A DNA stretch of 64,000 bases, taken from positions 248,001-312,000 of the forward strand of contig LGYU01000008.1 in assembly GCA_001302245.1 (NCBI GenBank), in the 5' to 3' direction. This document shows, piece by piece, positions 33,807-42,206 of the stretch; within the stretch, counting starts at the first letter, position 1; every line of letters starts with the position of its first letter. A model generated the notes under the pieces. That model made no database searches and was not told where the DNA came from. It worked only from the letters and a program-made list of their open reading frames with translations. This DNA comes from Chitinophagaceae bacterium PMP191F (lineage in GTDB: Bacteria; Bacteroidota; Bacteroidia; Chitinophagales; Chitinophagaceae). Position numbers and translations under genes: made by a program.

Positions 33807-34466
33807 GTGCTAAACAGAGAACTGATATCAGCGGCTATTCCTGCATTGAATCCAAATGACACTGTATTCCAGGCATTGGAGCTTATGTCTGATTATCATG
33901 TAGGACAACTGCCCATTGTATCCGAAGATAAATACCTGGGGCTGGTGTTTGAAAACGAATTGCTGAACCTGGATGATACAGCAACCCTGCAAACAACAGA
34001 AGCGCACTTATCAAAGGTATCAGTACATGCGGACCGGCATTTTTTTGAAGCAGTGCAGGCTGCCAATGACTATCAGCTTTCTGTAGTGCCGGTTACTGAT
34101 AAAGAAGATGAATTTATTGGTGTTATTGAAGCCACAGGGCTGTTGCAGCAACTGGGTCGTACTGTTGGTGCCAGTGAACCCGGCGGACTGATTGTGCTGG
34201 AAATGGAACAACGTAATTTTTCTTTTTCTGAGATCAGCAAACTGGTTGAAACCAATGATGCACACATTACACAGCTCAATACCTGGTGGGATAACAGCGC
34301 CGGTAGTTTCCTGGTAACGATGAAGATCAATAAGTTTGAAATTTCTGATATTGTGGCTACCTTTCAGCGTTACGAGTACCAGGTTAAGTACTACTACGGC
34401 GAAGAACTGTATGAAAATGAGCTGAAGAGCAATTATGATCACCTGATGAATTATCTCGGTATATAA
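33807..34466 (+). CDS. CBS-domain protein
   Basis: 219 residues. There is no ATG at the 5' end: GTG at 33807 gives MLNRELISAAIPALNP, which fits the family start, and TTG at 33801 is the alternative. Two CBS repeats lie in residues about 8-120 (ALELMSDYHVGQLPIVSEDKYLGLVFENELL; AANDYQLSVVPVTDKEDEFIGVIEATGLLQQL), followed by an ACT-like C-terminal half (GGLIVLEMEQRNFSFSEISKLVETNDAHI). CBS pairs bind adenine nucleotides and regulate partners. The gene starts the block that continues to nadK, an arrangement I know from other Bacteroidota. Confidence 0.82.
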   Translation: MLNRELISAAIPALNPNDTVFQALELMSDYHVGQLPIVSEDKYLGLVFENELLNLDDTATLQTTEAHLSKVSVHADRHFFEAVQAANDYQLSVVPVTDKEDEFIGVIEATGLLQQLGRTVGASEPGGLIVLEMEQRNFSFSEISKLVETNDAHITQLNTWWDNSAGSFLVTMKINKFEISDIVATFQRYEYQVKYYYGEELYENELKSNYDHLMNYLGI

Positions 34467-34535
34467 GGAATTTGTCCCGTCCTCTTCTCCAATGTATAAA
34501 ACGTAACCAGAACTTTTAAGCTACCGCCTGTCGGC

Positions 34536-35981
34536 ATGAGGATGGACAAAAGATATTATTGTTTCCTGTTGTATATGTTTTGTTGCAGCGCAATGCTGTT
34601 TGCACAACCTGCAGTAACAGACTCTGTTGTTACTACTGTTTTACCTCTTGCTGATACCTTACTGCCCCGCGGCGATCAGCCATTTGTGATCGGCAACATC
34701 ATTATTGAAGGCAATAAAAAAACAAAATCATATATCGTTCTGCGCGAAGTGCCTTTCCGCAGCGGTGATTCCATTTATCTGCCAGACCTGGTAAAAGCAT
34801 TTGAAGTTGCACGCAGGCAGTTGTACAATACTTCCCTGTTTACGGGCGTGGTAGTAGCACTGAAATCATTCCGCGGATACGCAGTGGATGTATTGATACA
34901 GGTAAAAGAACGCTGGTATATTTTTCCACTGCCCTATCTTAAGCCTATTGACCGCAATCTAACAGAGTGGGCACGGCGGGGCTATGGGCTGGATAGGGTG
35001 AATTATGGTTTTAAATTCAATTATAACAACTTTACCGGTCGTAATGATAAACTGAAAATATGGCTTATTACCGGGTATACACAGCAGATACAATTTCAGT
35101 ATGAACAGCCCTATGCAGACAGAACGCTGAAACATGGTTATCGCATTGGCTTTACCTATGCCTTCAATAAAGAGATCAATTACGGTACTGCCAACAACCA
35201 GCAAGCGTTTACTGATTCGCTCGGCAGGGGTACACGCAGAATATCCGGTAATATTGATTACACTTTCAGGCCCGGTCTTCGTACGTTTCATGCTGTTAGA
35301 TTATCGTTAACCCGGCAGGAAGTGGATAGCCAGGTGTTGGTGCTGAACCCCAAGTATTTCAATACTTCGCGCAATGTGATATTGTATCCCGAACTTTCTT
35401 ATACACTCAGCTACTTCAATACAGACTACAATTACTTCCCGCTTACCGGGTGGATGGGTGAGGCAGGTATTCTGAAAAGAGGTGTAAGCAGGGAAATGAA
35501 CATGTGGCAGGTATCGGGCAAGCTTACCAAAGGCTGGGAGGTATTGCGAAAAACCTATTTTGGCTGGCAGGGCTATGGTGTATTGCGTTTTCCGTTTGAT
35601 CAGCCATTTATTAATCAGCGGTTGTTTGGCTATGGAGATATTTATCTCCGCGGACTGGAACGTTATGTCATTGACGGGGTGGCTGCATTCATGGCTAAAA
35701 ATGCCATTCGTCGTGAGTTGGTGCGTTTCAGTGTACCCACCTACCTTAAATCTGTTGCTCACGAAAGAGTTCCTTTCAGAATTTATGCCCGTGTGTTTGG
35801 CGATATGGGTTATGTATATAATAAAAACATTACGCAAAACTCGCTCACCAACCGTTTTTTATATACAACCGGTGCAGGTTTTGACGTTGTTTCTTTCTAC
35901 GACTTCATTTTCCGATTTGACTATAGCTTCAATCAATTAGGCCAAAAGGGTATATTTTTACACGTCAGGAACGATTTTTAA
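34536..35981 (+). CDS. POTRA plus outer-membrane barrel protein (BamA/TamA-like, short)
   Basis: 481 residues with a signal peptide (cleavage after CCSAMLFAQ), a single recognisable POTRA domain (about 48-125, FVIGNIIIEGNKKTKSYIVLREV; GVVVALKSFRGYAVDVLIQVKERW) and a C-terminal barrel ending FDYSFNQLGQKGIFLHVRNDF with the aromatic last residue. Much shorter than BamA (which is at 47083 here), so it is a paralog of the Omp85 superfamily, probably in protein or lipid handling at the outer membrane. It lies directly before nadK. Confidence 0.8.
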   Translation: MRMDKRYYCFLLYMFCCSAMLFAQPAVTDSVVTTVLPLADTLLPRGDQPFVIGNIIIEGNKKTKSYIVLREVPFRSGDSIYLPDLVKAFEVARRQLYNTSLFTGVVVALKSFRGYAVDVLIQVKERWYIFPLPYLKPIDRNLTEWARRGYGLDRVNYGFKFNYNNFTGRNDKLKIWLITGYTQQIQFQYEQPYADRTLKHGYRIGFTYAFNKEINYGTANNQQAFTDSLGRGTRRISGNIDYTFRPGLRTFHAVRLSLTRQEVDSQVLVLNPKYFNTSRNVILYPELSYTLSYFNTDYNYFPLTGWMGEAGILKRGVSREMNMWQVSGKLTKGWEVLRKTYFGWQGYGVLRFPFDQPFINQRLFGYGDIYLRGLERYVIDGVAAFMAKNAIRRELVRFSVPTYLKSVAHERVPFRIYARVFGDMGYVYNKNITQNSLTNRFLYTTGAGFDVVSFYDFIFRFDYSFNQLGQKGIFLHVRNDF

Positions 35982-36017
35982 AGCGTTACCCTACGGAAAC
36001 AGTTTCAATAAAATATT

Positions 36018-36896
36018 ATGAAGGTAGCCATCTATAGCAGGGTTGTAGATTATGAGCAGCAGGCAGAAGTACAGCAATTATTAAATGAGCTGGCAAAAGA
36101 AGGGATAGAACCAGTTATTTATAATCCGTTTTTTGAAATGATCAAAGACTCGCTGACCTTTCCGGATAAAGTAACGGTGTTTCACAGTTCGGAAGATCTG
36201 CTGGAGTCTATTGATTTCCTCATTAGCCTGGGCGGCGATGGAACGATGCTGGATACCGTTTCACTGGTAAGAGATAAGAATATCCCCATACTTGGTATCA
36301 ATTTTGGACGTCTTGGTTTCCTGGCCAGTATTGGCCGCAAAGACCTGGGCAGTGCAGTGCAGTCGCTGGCAAAAAGAGATATTATTATTGACAAACGCTC
36401 GCTGATACACCTGGATGCCAACAGGCCTTTGTTTGGCGACGTGCCTTACGGGCTGAACGAGTTTGCCATTCACAAAACAGATATTTCGCCCATGATCAAG
36501 ATCCACACCTATTTGAATGGTGAGTTTCTGAATACCTATTGGGCTGATGGTGTAATTGTGGCAACGCCTACGGGTTCAACGGGTTATTCGCTTAGTTGTT
36601 CTGGTCCGGTGGTTTTCCCGGAATCTTCCAGCTTTGTCATTACGCCTATTGCGCCTCACAACCTGAATGTGCGTCCTATTATTGTTCCGGACGATAACAT
36701 CATATCATTTGAAGTGGAAGGCCGTACGGAAAATTTTATCTGTGCGCTTGACTCCCGGAAAGAGATCGTAGATAAAAAGGTGCAGTTGGCGGTTCAACGT
36801 GAATCGTTCACTCTCAGCCTGGTGCGTATGAATGAAAACAACTTTCTGCAAACGCTCCGCAACAAATTGTCATGGGGGCTTGACACGCGGAATTAA
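36018..36896 (+). CDS. nadK: NAD kinase
   Basis: 292 residues. The GGDGT motif is at 72-76 (SLGGDGTMLD), followed by GINFGRLGFLA, the DG/TGSTGYSLSCSGPVVFP substrate loop, and LNVRPIIVPDD. It phosphorylates NAD to NADP in the cytosol. The size is normal. It sits 36 bp after the barrel gene and 69 bp before the DUF6089 gene. Confidence 0.93.
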   Translation: MKVAIYSRVVDYEQQAEVQQLLNELAKEGIEPVIYNPFFEMIKDSLTFPDKVTVFHSSEDLLESIDFLISLGGDGTMLDTVSLVRDKNIPILGINFGRLGFLASIGRKDLGSAVQSLAKRDIIIDKRSLIHLDANRPLFGDVPYGLNEFAIHKTDISPMIKIHTYLNGEFLNTYWADGVIVATPTGSTGYSLSCSGPVVFPESSSFVITPIAPHNLNVRPIIVPDDNIISFEVEGRTENFICALDSRKEIVDKKVQLAVQRESFTLSLVRMNENNFLQTLRNKLSWGLDTRN

Positions 36897-36965
36897 CGTT
36901 TTATATAAAAGAAAAAAAGGAATAAGCCCGTTATACAACAATACTTATATCATTATATTGCATCT

Positions 36966-37823
36966 ATGAAGAAGCTGACCTTAGTAACCCTGCTGCTGGG
37001 TGCCTTGTTTTGCAATAGTTCGGTAAAAGCTCAGTATGAGGCTATTGTACAGGAAGGCGAATTTGGCATTTCAGCTGGCGCGGCGCATTATTTCGGCGAT
37101 CTGAATACTAGGGCCAAACTTAACCGCCCTAAGATGGCTGTCGGCGTTTTCTTCCGCAAACAATTCAAAAATTACATAGGGGTACGCGTGCAGGCGCATT
37201 TTGCGCAACTGGGTTATTCAGACGTGTATAACAAGGACAATGAATATCAACGCAGGCGCAACCTCAGCTTTAATACCAATATTTTTGAGCTGACCCTGCA
37301 GGGCGATTTCAATTTCTTCAAATTTGTGCCGGGCGATCCTGATTATCGTTTTACTCCTTATGTTACCTTGGGTGCCGGCATTTTTACATACGATCCTTAT
37401 GCCTACCTGAATGGTCAGAAAGTATATCTCCGCCCGCTGGGTACCGAAGGGCAGGGAACTGCTGCCTATCCAGATCGCAAACCCTACGGCACTATGGCAT
37501 TCTGCTTTCCATTAGGTGTAGGTGTAAAATATGCGCTGAATGATCGTATGAACATCGGACTTGAAATTACCCACCGTTTTACTACTACAGATTACCTGGA
37601 TGATGTAAGTACAACCTATGTGGGTGCTGATAAATTTCCTCCTTTGCCCAATGGAAGTCCTTCCAACGCACAACTGCTGCAGGACCGCTCATATGAAACT
37701 GGCGAGCCCATCGGTATCGAAGGTCGTCAGCGTGGATTTTCCAAGCAGAAAGATCAGTATGTGATGGCAGAAATAACTTTCTCATTCAACCTCACTTCTT
37801 ACCGCTGTCCTACGGCAAAATAA
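36966..37823 (+). CDS. DUF6089 outer-membrane-like protein
   Basis: 285 residues with a signal peptide (MKKLTLVTLLLGALFCNSSVKAQ) and an eight-strand-barrel-like body (EFGISAGAAHYFGDLN; MAVGVFFRKQFKNYIGVRVQAHFAQLGYSD; TPYVTLGAGIFTYDPYA; MNIGLEITHRFTTTDYLDDVSTTYV). The DxxHRFTxTDYLDDVS stretch is diagnostic of DUF6089 in Bacteroidota, which is usually next to uppS and bamA. Here the neighbour is instead the peptide-export cassette, with uppS 8 kb away. Function unknown, presumably outer-membrane related. Confidence 0.82.
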   Translation: MKKLTLVTLLLGALFCNSSVKAQYEAIVQEGEFGISAGAAHYFGDLNTRAKLNRPKMAVGVFFRKQFKNYIGVRVQAHFAQLGYSDVYNKDNEYQRRRNLSFNTNIFELTLQGDFNFFKFVPGDPDYRFTPYVTLGAGIFTYDPYAYLNGQKVYLRPLGTEGQGTAAYPDRKPYGTMAFCFPLGVGVKYALNDRMNIGLEITHRFTTTDYLDDVSTTYVGADKFPPLPNGSPSNAQLLQDRSYETGEPIGIEGRQRGFSKQKDQYVMAEITFSFNLTSYRCPTAK

Positions 37824-37911
37824 TAAGCAGCATCCTATTGGCATAAGAACCGGTGATCTTCATTTCTGCGAATCGTTTTCTGCAGGTTGTTGTGTTATTG
37901 TTTTCGGTTGG

Positions 37912-38118
37912 TCAGGATGCCAGCCGGTTGATAGCATCAATATCCTCAGTAGTGCAATTCATAGAAGTAATGATTTTTTCCAGAATGGAATCATTAATAA
38001 CGGTCCGTTTCTCCAGTTTGGAATAAGCCTGTTGGGTAATTCCCAGCTTATCCGCCACATTTTTCTGTTTGAATCCTTTGAGTAAACGGAGCAGGCGCAA
38101 TTTTTCCCCTGTGATCAT
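37912..38118 (-). CDS. Small XRE-type helix-turn-helix regulator at the edge of the peptide cassette
   Basis: 68 residues from ATG at 38118 (MITGEKLRLLRLLKGFKQKNVADKLGITQQAYSKLE); the longer reading to 38217 is not protein-like. It consists almost only of an XRE DNA-binding domain: helix 2-turn-helix 3 is KNVADKLGITQQAYSKLEKR, followed by ILEKIITSMNCTTEDI. Divergent from the VKOR/thioredoxin gene with a 264-bp gap. By position it is the likely regulator of the cassette (inference). Its first codons lie under the AT-rich divergent control region. Confidence 0.72.
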   Translation of the reverse strand: MITGEKLRLLRLLKGFKQKNVADKLGITQQAYSKLEKRTVINDSILEKIITSMNCTTEDIDAINRLAS

Positions 38119-38274
38119 ACCTGATATTTTGGTGAATATCAATACATGGACGCATATGCGATAAATATAAGAAATTCCAACCGGTTGAATGTTTCGTAAT
38201 CGGAAAAACATATTCATAAATTTTTTTAAAAACTACCATTGTTACCTGCTTTACATATATTGGTACCAGTTATG

Positions 38275-38282
38275 TATATTTG
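38275..38282 (+). promoter_or_regulatory. Possible -7 element (TATATTTG) for the VKOR fusion gene
   Basis: TATATTTG matches TAnnTTTG about 100 bases before the ATG at 38383, but I see no TTG at the right distance upstream. Overlapping TACAA/TTGTA half-sites follow at 38299-38319 (TACAA-TCG-TTGTA-TTT-TACAA), and TACAACC also occurs upstream of the precursor peptide gene (40360-40366). They may be sites for the divergent XRE regulator. Confidence 0.35.
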
Positions 38283-38382
38283 ATTTGGATTAAAAATGTA
38301 CAATCGTTGTATTTTACAACCTGTGTGCTGAAGTGTTGTTTCATAATTATAGTGATATTGGAGTATCAAACCCTATCCATCT

Positions 38383-40005
38383 ATGTTACAACCGATGCAA
38401 TTGATGAAGCGCTGGCTTTTGCGCTTAGAGGTTCCTGTTTCAGAAAAAATTCTTGAGCAACAATTACTTTCACATCCCGACTACCCTTCTTTGCTAAGTA
38501 TTACAGACACATTGGATGCGCTGGGCGTTGAAAATATGGCCCTGGTGGTAGATAAGGACAAACTGGACAGCATTCCGGTTCCTTTTCTGGCGCATACTAC
38601 AGTTCAGGGGTTTGTACTGGTGGAAAATGTACAGCAATTATTGAAAAAACAACCGGATTTTATTGAAAAATGGAATGGGGTAATTGTTGCTGCTGAAAAG
38701 CCTGCTGCGTTTATTACTGATGATCAACATAAAAAAGGACAACGGGAAGAGCGCCGCCAGGTGCAGGTACGGTGGTTGGCGGTGAGTGTATTGATAGCGT
38801 TTGTAGCTGCAGCTTTGCTGACTGGGTTTACCTGGATACAAATGTTGCTGATGCTTACTGCTTTGGCGGGCACTGCTATTTCAGCACTGATTGTCATGCA
38901 GGAACTGGGTGTGTCAAGTCCTGTAACAGAGCAACTATGCAGTGCCGGTAAACAAACAGATTGCAATGCTGTAATACAGTCAAAAGGGGCAACCCTTATG
39001 GGCTGGCTAAAGTGGTCTGATATCGGTATCATTTATTTTTCGGCCATCACATTCCTGTGGATTACTGCTTTATTTACAGCACAAATTACTACAGTAAGCA
39101 ATATTACCGCAATAGTAGCAGCAGCTTCCTTACCGTTTACCGTATACTCTATTTATTACCAGTGGAGAGTAGTAAAAAAATGGTGCACACTGTGTCTGAT
39201 CACTGTGGGTATTTTATGGGTACAACTGGCTTTAATGCTGCCGGCATTAACCAGTTTCAGTACTTCAGGCATTGTTACCCTGAATATGCTTGCTTTAACC
39301 GCCTTTATTTTCTTCTTTACTGCAACTTCCTGGTTATTATTAATAAAACCATTGCTGTTCAGGCAGAAAGATCTGTTTGAAGAACAGCAAAGGCTGATGC
39401 GTTTTAAAAGAAATCCTGTATTGTTTACCACCTTGTTAGAAAAACAACGTAAAGTAGATACTACTCCTTTTTCACATGACCTGCAATTGGGAAATGCAGA
39501 TGCGCCGGTGCAGATCATGGTGGCTTGTAATCCTTATTGTGGCCCCTGTGCACATGCACATAAAACGCTGCACTGGTTGCTGGAGAGATATAATAATACT
39601 GTTGGGATAACTGTACGGTTTACGTACAATGGCAGTGCACGTGATGACAAACGCACCCAGGCGGTGGAATATATATTGTCCTATGTACAGAAAGAGTTTT
39701 CTGGTATGTCTTCTGATGAAAGAAGTAAACGTGTGAAAGCTTTGGTACATGATTGGTTTTTGCAAATGAATGAAGAGAAGTTTGCACAGCAATATGCACT
39801 GAATACAGACCCGGCATCGGCCGGAGACTGGGCTGCAGACCACGGCAACTGGTGTAACAATAGCAAAATAGCATTTACACCAACTGTGTTTATTAACGGA
39901 TACGAATTAATTCAACCATATTCATTAAATGATCTGTCATTGTTAATGCCTACACTAAAAGAAAAAATGGCATCGTACGATAGTGTTACAGAAAATGTAA
40001 CCTGA
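38383..40005 (+). CDS. C39-like / vitamin K epoxide reductase / thioredoxin fusion, disulfide-forming protein
   Basis: 540 residues in three parts. Residues 1-110 look like a degenerate C39 peptidase-like domain (HPDYPSLLSITDTLDALG; PFLAHTTVQGFVLVENV): compared by eye with the exporter's C39 domain the catalytic His aligns with Gly and no Cys is present, so it probably binds peptide leaders rather than cutting. Residues about 125-335 are a VKOR domain with several membrane spans, the loop pair Cys186/Cys194 and the CxxC active site Cys268-Cys271. Residues about 360-530 are a thioredoxin-fold domain with CGPC at 386-389 and the cis-Pro stretch FTPTVFING. Such fusions make disulfides in secreted proteins using quinone. 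Its gene is next to that of a cysteine-rich precursor. Confidence 0.85.
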   Translation: MLQPMQLMKRWLLRLEVPVSEKILEQQLLSHPDYPSLLSITDTLDALGVENMALVVDKDKLDSIPVPFLAHTTVQGFVLVENVQQLLKKQPDFIEKWNGVIVAAEKPAAFITDDQHKKGQREERRQVQVRWLAVSVLIAFVAAALLTGFTWIQMLLMLTALAGTAISALIVMQELGVSSPVTEQLCSAGKQTDCNAVIQSKGATLMGWLKWSDIGIIYFSAITFLWITALFTAQITTVSNITAIVAAASLPFTVYSIYYQWRVVKKWCTLCLITVGILWVQLALMLPALTSFSTSGIVTLNMLALTAFIFFFTATSWLLLIKPLLFRQKDLFEEQQRLMRFKRNPVLFTTLLEKQRKVDTTPFSHDLQLGNADAPVQIMVACNPYCGPCAHAHKTLHWLLERYNNTVGITVRFTYNGSARDDKRTQAVEYILSYVQKEFSGMSSDERSKRVKALVHDWFLQMNEEKFAQQYALNTDPASAGDWAADHGNWCNNSKIAFTPTVFINGYELIQPYSLNDLSLLMPTLKEKMASYDSVTENVT

Positions 40006-40360
40006 CTATAAACTGTTCTCACTGCACATCTTCCTAATATCCTTTGTTTGCCATATCTGGATGAAGCTCTCCTTATAAAGGTTCATGTTTGTACACGCTA
40101 CTCAAAACCGGTTTTCGGGTTGCTTGTCTGAGGCGCGTTGCATGCGATTGCAATTATGATAAGTTTTACGGGTAAAAAACCGGTCTGGGAGACCGGGAGT
40201 GTATTTTTTGCCTGTAGGTTACATACGAAGTAATAGTACGGCCATGTTAGTTGCACGGATAAAGAATATAGCTTGTTACCAGGTAGCCGGCATTTTTAAA
40301 GCAGAATCATATCAACCATTATATATCCTGGGTTATATGATGCAATATTGAATGCGGTAT

Positions 40361-40381
40361 ACAACCAAGTGCACTGGTTGT
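40361..40381. promoter_or_regulatory. Inverted repeat upstream of the precursor peptide gene
   Basis: ACAACCA, 7 bases (AGTGCAC), TGGTTGT: a 7-bp perfect inverted repeat, 62 bases before the ATG at 40444. The 438-bp gap 40006-40443 has otherwise only a weak GACC/GGTC hairpin near 40185 and a 35-codon ORF (40244-40351) with no leader or GG motif, which I do not support as a gene. Confidence 0.4.
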
Positions 40382-40443
40382 GTAAAATGCATTGAATGAT
40401 TGCGGTGCAACAGGATTTTTTTAATTAACCAAAATTTAAAATT

Positions 40444-40695
40444 ATGAAAAGAAATCTTGCAAATCTTGGTACTGCGCTGAGCAGAAGTCAGGCAAAACAC
40501 ATTATGGGTGGTGTAGCTCAACAGTCTCTGACACCTGGCACCTGCTGTGCACATAGCGCAGGCTGGACATCAGGCATATGCGGAGTAAGCAGGGATGATG
40601 CGCAGAATGCCGGATACCAATACTGGTGTTGTGACTCCTGTGCTTCTTCTTGTGCAAGTTCAGGAATGGTTTTTTGTGATCTGATTCTGCCATAA
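40444..40695 (+). CDS. Double-glycine leader, eight-cysteine peptide precursor
   Basis: 83 residues. The leader MKRNLANLGTALSRSQAKHIMGG ends in GG at 22-23 and has the LG..LSR.Q.K.I.GG pattern of Bacteroidota GG-type natural-product precursors. Cleavage after Gly23 would release a 60-residue core with cysteines at 34, 35, 46, 62, 63, 66, 70 and 78, rich in Ser, Ala, Gly and aromatic residues and almost uncharged. Eight Cys allow four disulfides. A C39 exporter with complete active site is encoded downstream and a disulfide-forming fusion upstream. No lanthionine, radical-SAM or other modifying enzyme is nearby. The peptide may be a bacteriocin or a signal; no immunity gene is recognised. Confidence 0.8.
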   Translation: MKRNLANLGTALSRSQAKHIMGGVAQQSLTPGTCCAHSAGWTSGICGVSRDDAQNAGYQYWCCDSCASSCASSGMVFCDLILP

Positions 40696-40703
40696 GCGTA
40701 GAT

Positions 40704-40791
40704 AAATGGGGTTAACCGTTAGTTTTTATTTTCAGGCAAAATAATTATCATTAAATTGTCTGGCGTTTAACCTATCCGGTTAACCCCATTT
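40704..40791 (+). promoter_or_regulatory. 15-bp perfect inverted repeat flanking the gap after the precursor gene
   Basis: AAATGGGGTTAACCG (40704-40718) and its exact reverse complement (40777-40791) are separated by 58 AT-rich bases. The left arm begins 9 bases after the precursor stop, and the right arm ends 32 bases before the next ATG. There is no T-tract after it, so it could be an mRNA 3'-stabilising stem or partial terminator that makes the precursor transcript more abundant than the downstream export genes, or a binding site pair. Confidence 0.6.
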
Positions 40792-40823
40792 CATATATCT
40801 ATGTACGTAATTAAACTGTCTTT

Positions 40824-42194
40824 ATGAGAGCTTTTTGGATAGCCCTGATCCTGTTAGTAGGTTTTGCCGGCAATGCACAGGTTGTATATATTAAGAACAC
40901 TACCACAAAGCCTGTGTTTATCAGGAATGTTAACCAGTATATGAAAGGTTCTTTTCCTATTGTATTAAGAGCGGGAAAAGATTATTCGTTCTCATTTTCA
41001 ACAGCATCCCCCACTTTTATCAATCTTTCTTTTGGCCGCGGACGGCAGACAGATTTTTTGATTACCGCACCAGACAGTTTATCTCTTTCAGAAGATACCG
41101 TACTGCAGATACCCAAACCGCTTTCAAAGTATAAAAGGGCCAACGATTATTTTAATATCACAATAGCACTGACACAGGCTGCCGGATGGCTGTCGGATGC
41201 TGATTATTTAAGGGGTATGCCCGACGATAGCAGGAAAGACAATTTTCTGAAGGATAAATATCTTGCACGTATCAATGCCCTAAATACTTATACAGCAAAA
41301 AATAAAATACCGGAGTGGGTTGATACCTATTTCCGGAAACTTTTCTGGGGAAGATGGCTTACTTCAGTAGTGGATATTAAAAGCCGTGAAGAAGAAATCC
41401 TGAAAAATGTACTTTTTTATAAAAATGAATTAAGAAGTGTTGTTGACTCGTTTAACTGTAGCAGTTGTATTGAGATCTTTGAGTATAAGAAAACTGCCTA
41501 TTACGTGTTCATGCAATATTTTCTGCAGGAAAAAATAAGAAACCTCAATACCGTATTCCAGGTAGCAGACAAATATTTCAAGGAAAAAAATATCAACCAG
41601 TTTTTAAAAGCAAAAGCTGTATATGATTCGCTTCAGTTGAATCCTCTGAATAATTATGTATTTGATCGTTCTTTTTTAAATGATCTGTCTGCGGAATATG
41701 GATCGCCTATACAAGATTTATTAAAGCTGAGTGTTAATTCAGGAAAACACCTGGACAGTGTGTATGTAACAGATGAGAAAGGGAATACCTTTTCTTTTAA
41801 AGATATAATAAACCAGTATGCAGGTAACACTGTAGTAGTAGACTGCTGGGCAAGCTGGTGCGCACCTTGTAAAAAAGAACTGCCTAATTCACTGAAGTAC
41901 GAAAAAGAGCTGAAGGATAAAAAGGTCCGTTTCGTGTTTCTTTCTATAGACAATGATATCCTTAACTGGAAAAAAGCCCTGCCGGGCGTTCAGTTAAGCA
42001 ATAAAGCAAACAGCTACCTGCTGCTGGGTAAATCCAGTGCCTTTTTTTCTGAAAAATATCACATCGATGCAATTCCCAGGTACCTGGTATTTGATGCCAG
42101 AGGAAATATTGTGTCCTATAAATTTGATACACCGGGATCGGCAAAATTCAGAGAGAAGATACTGCAGGTAAGCAATGCTGCTACCAAACCTTAA
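40824..42194 (+). CDS. TlpA/ResA-type thioredoxin-like protein of the peptide cassette
   Basis: 456 residues with a signal peptide (MRAFWIALILLVGFAGNAQ). Residues about 20-300 are an uncharacterised region like those in Bacteroidota TlpA-family proteins (beta-sandwich-like start, then helices), and include an extra CSSC pair (Cys212/Cys215). Residues about 310-450 are the thioredoxin domain with WCAPC (Cys346/Cys349) and a cis-Pro in DAIPRYLVF. It should act in the periplasm in reduction or isomerisation of disulfides. In the cassette it could correct wrongly paired cysteines of the eight-Cys peptide (inference). It ends 12 bp before the exporter gene. Confidence 0.82.
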   Translation: MRAFWIALILLVGFAGNAQVVYIKNTTTKPVFIRNVNQYMKGSFPIVLRAGKDYSFSFSTASPTFINLSFGRGRQTDFLITAPDSLSLSEDTVLQIPKPLSKYKRANDYFNITIALTQAAGWLSDADYLRGMPDDSRKDNFLKDKYLARINALNTYTAKNKIPEWVDTYFRKLFWGRWLTSVVDIKSREEEILKNVLFYKNELRSVVDSFNCSSCIEIFEYKKTAYYVFMQYFLQEKIRNLNTVFQVADKYFKEKNINQFLKAKAVYDSLQLNPLNNYVFDRSFLNDLSAEYGSPIQDLLKLSVNSGKHLDSVYVTDEKGNTFSFKDIINQYAGNTVVVDCWASWCAPCKKELPNSLKYEKELKDKKVRFVFLSIDNDILNWKKALPGVQLSNKANSYLLLGKSSAFFSEKYHIDAIPRYLVFDARGNIVSYKFDTPGSAKFREKILQVSNAATKP

Positions 42195-42206
42195 TACTTT
42201 ACCGGA

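Noticed and set aside
40244-40351. 35-codon ORF upstream of the precursor, considered as a second peptide
   Set aside because: It has no GG motif, no LS.xE/K leader pattern and only one cysteine, so it does not resemble a precursor for the exporter.
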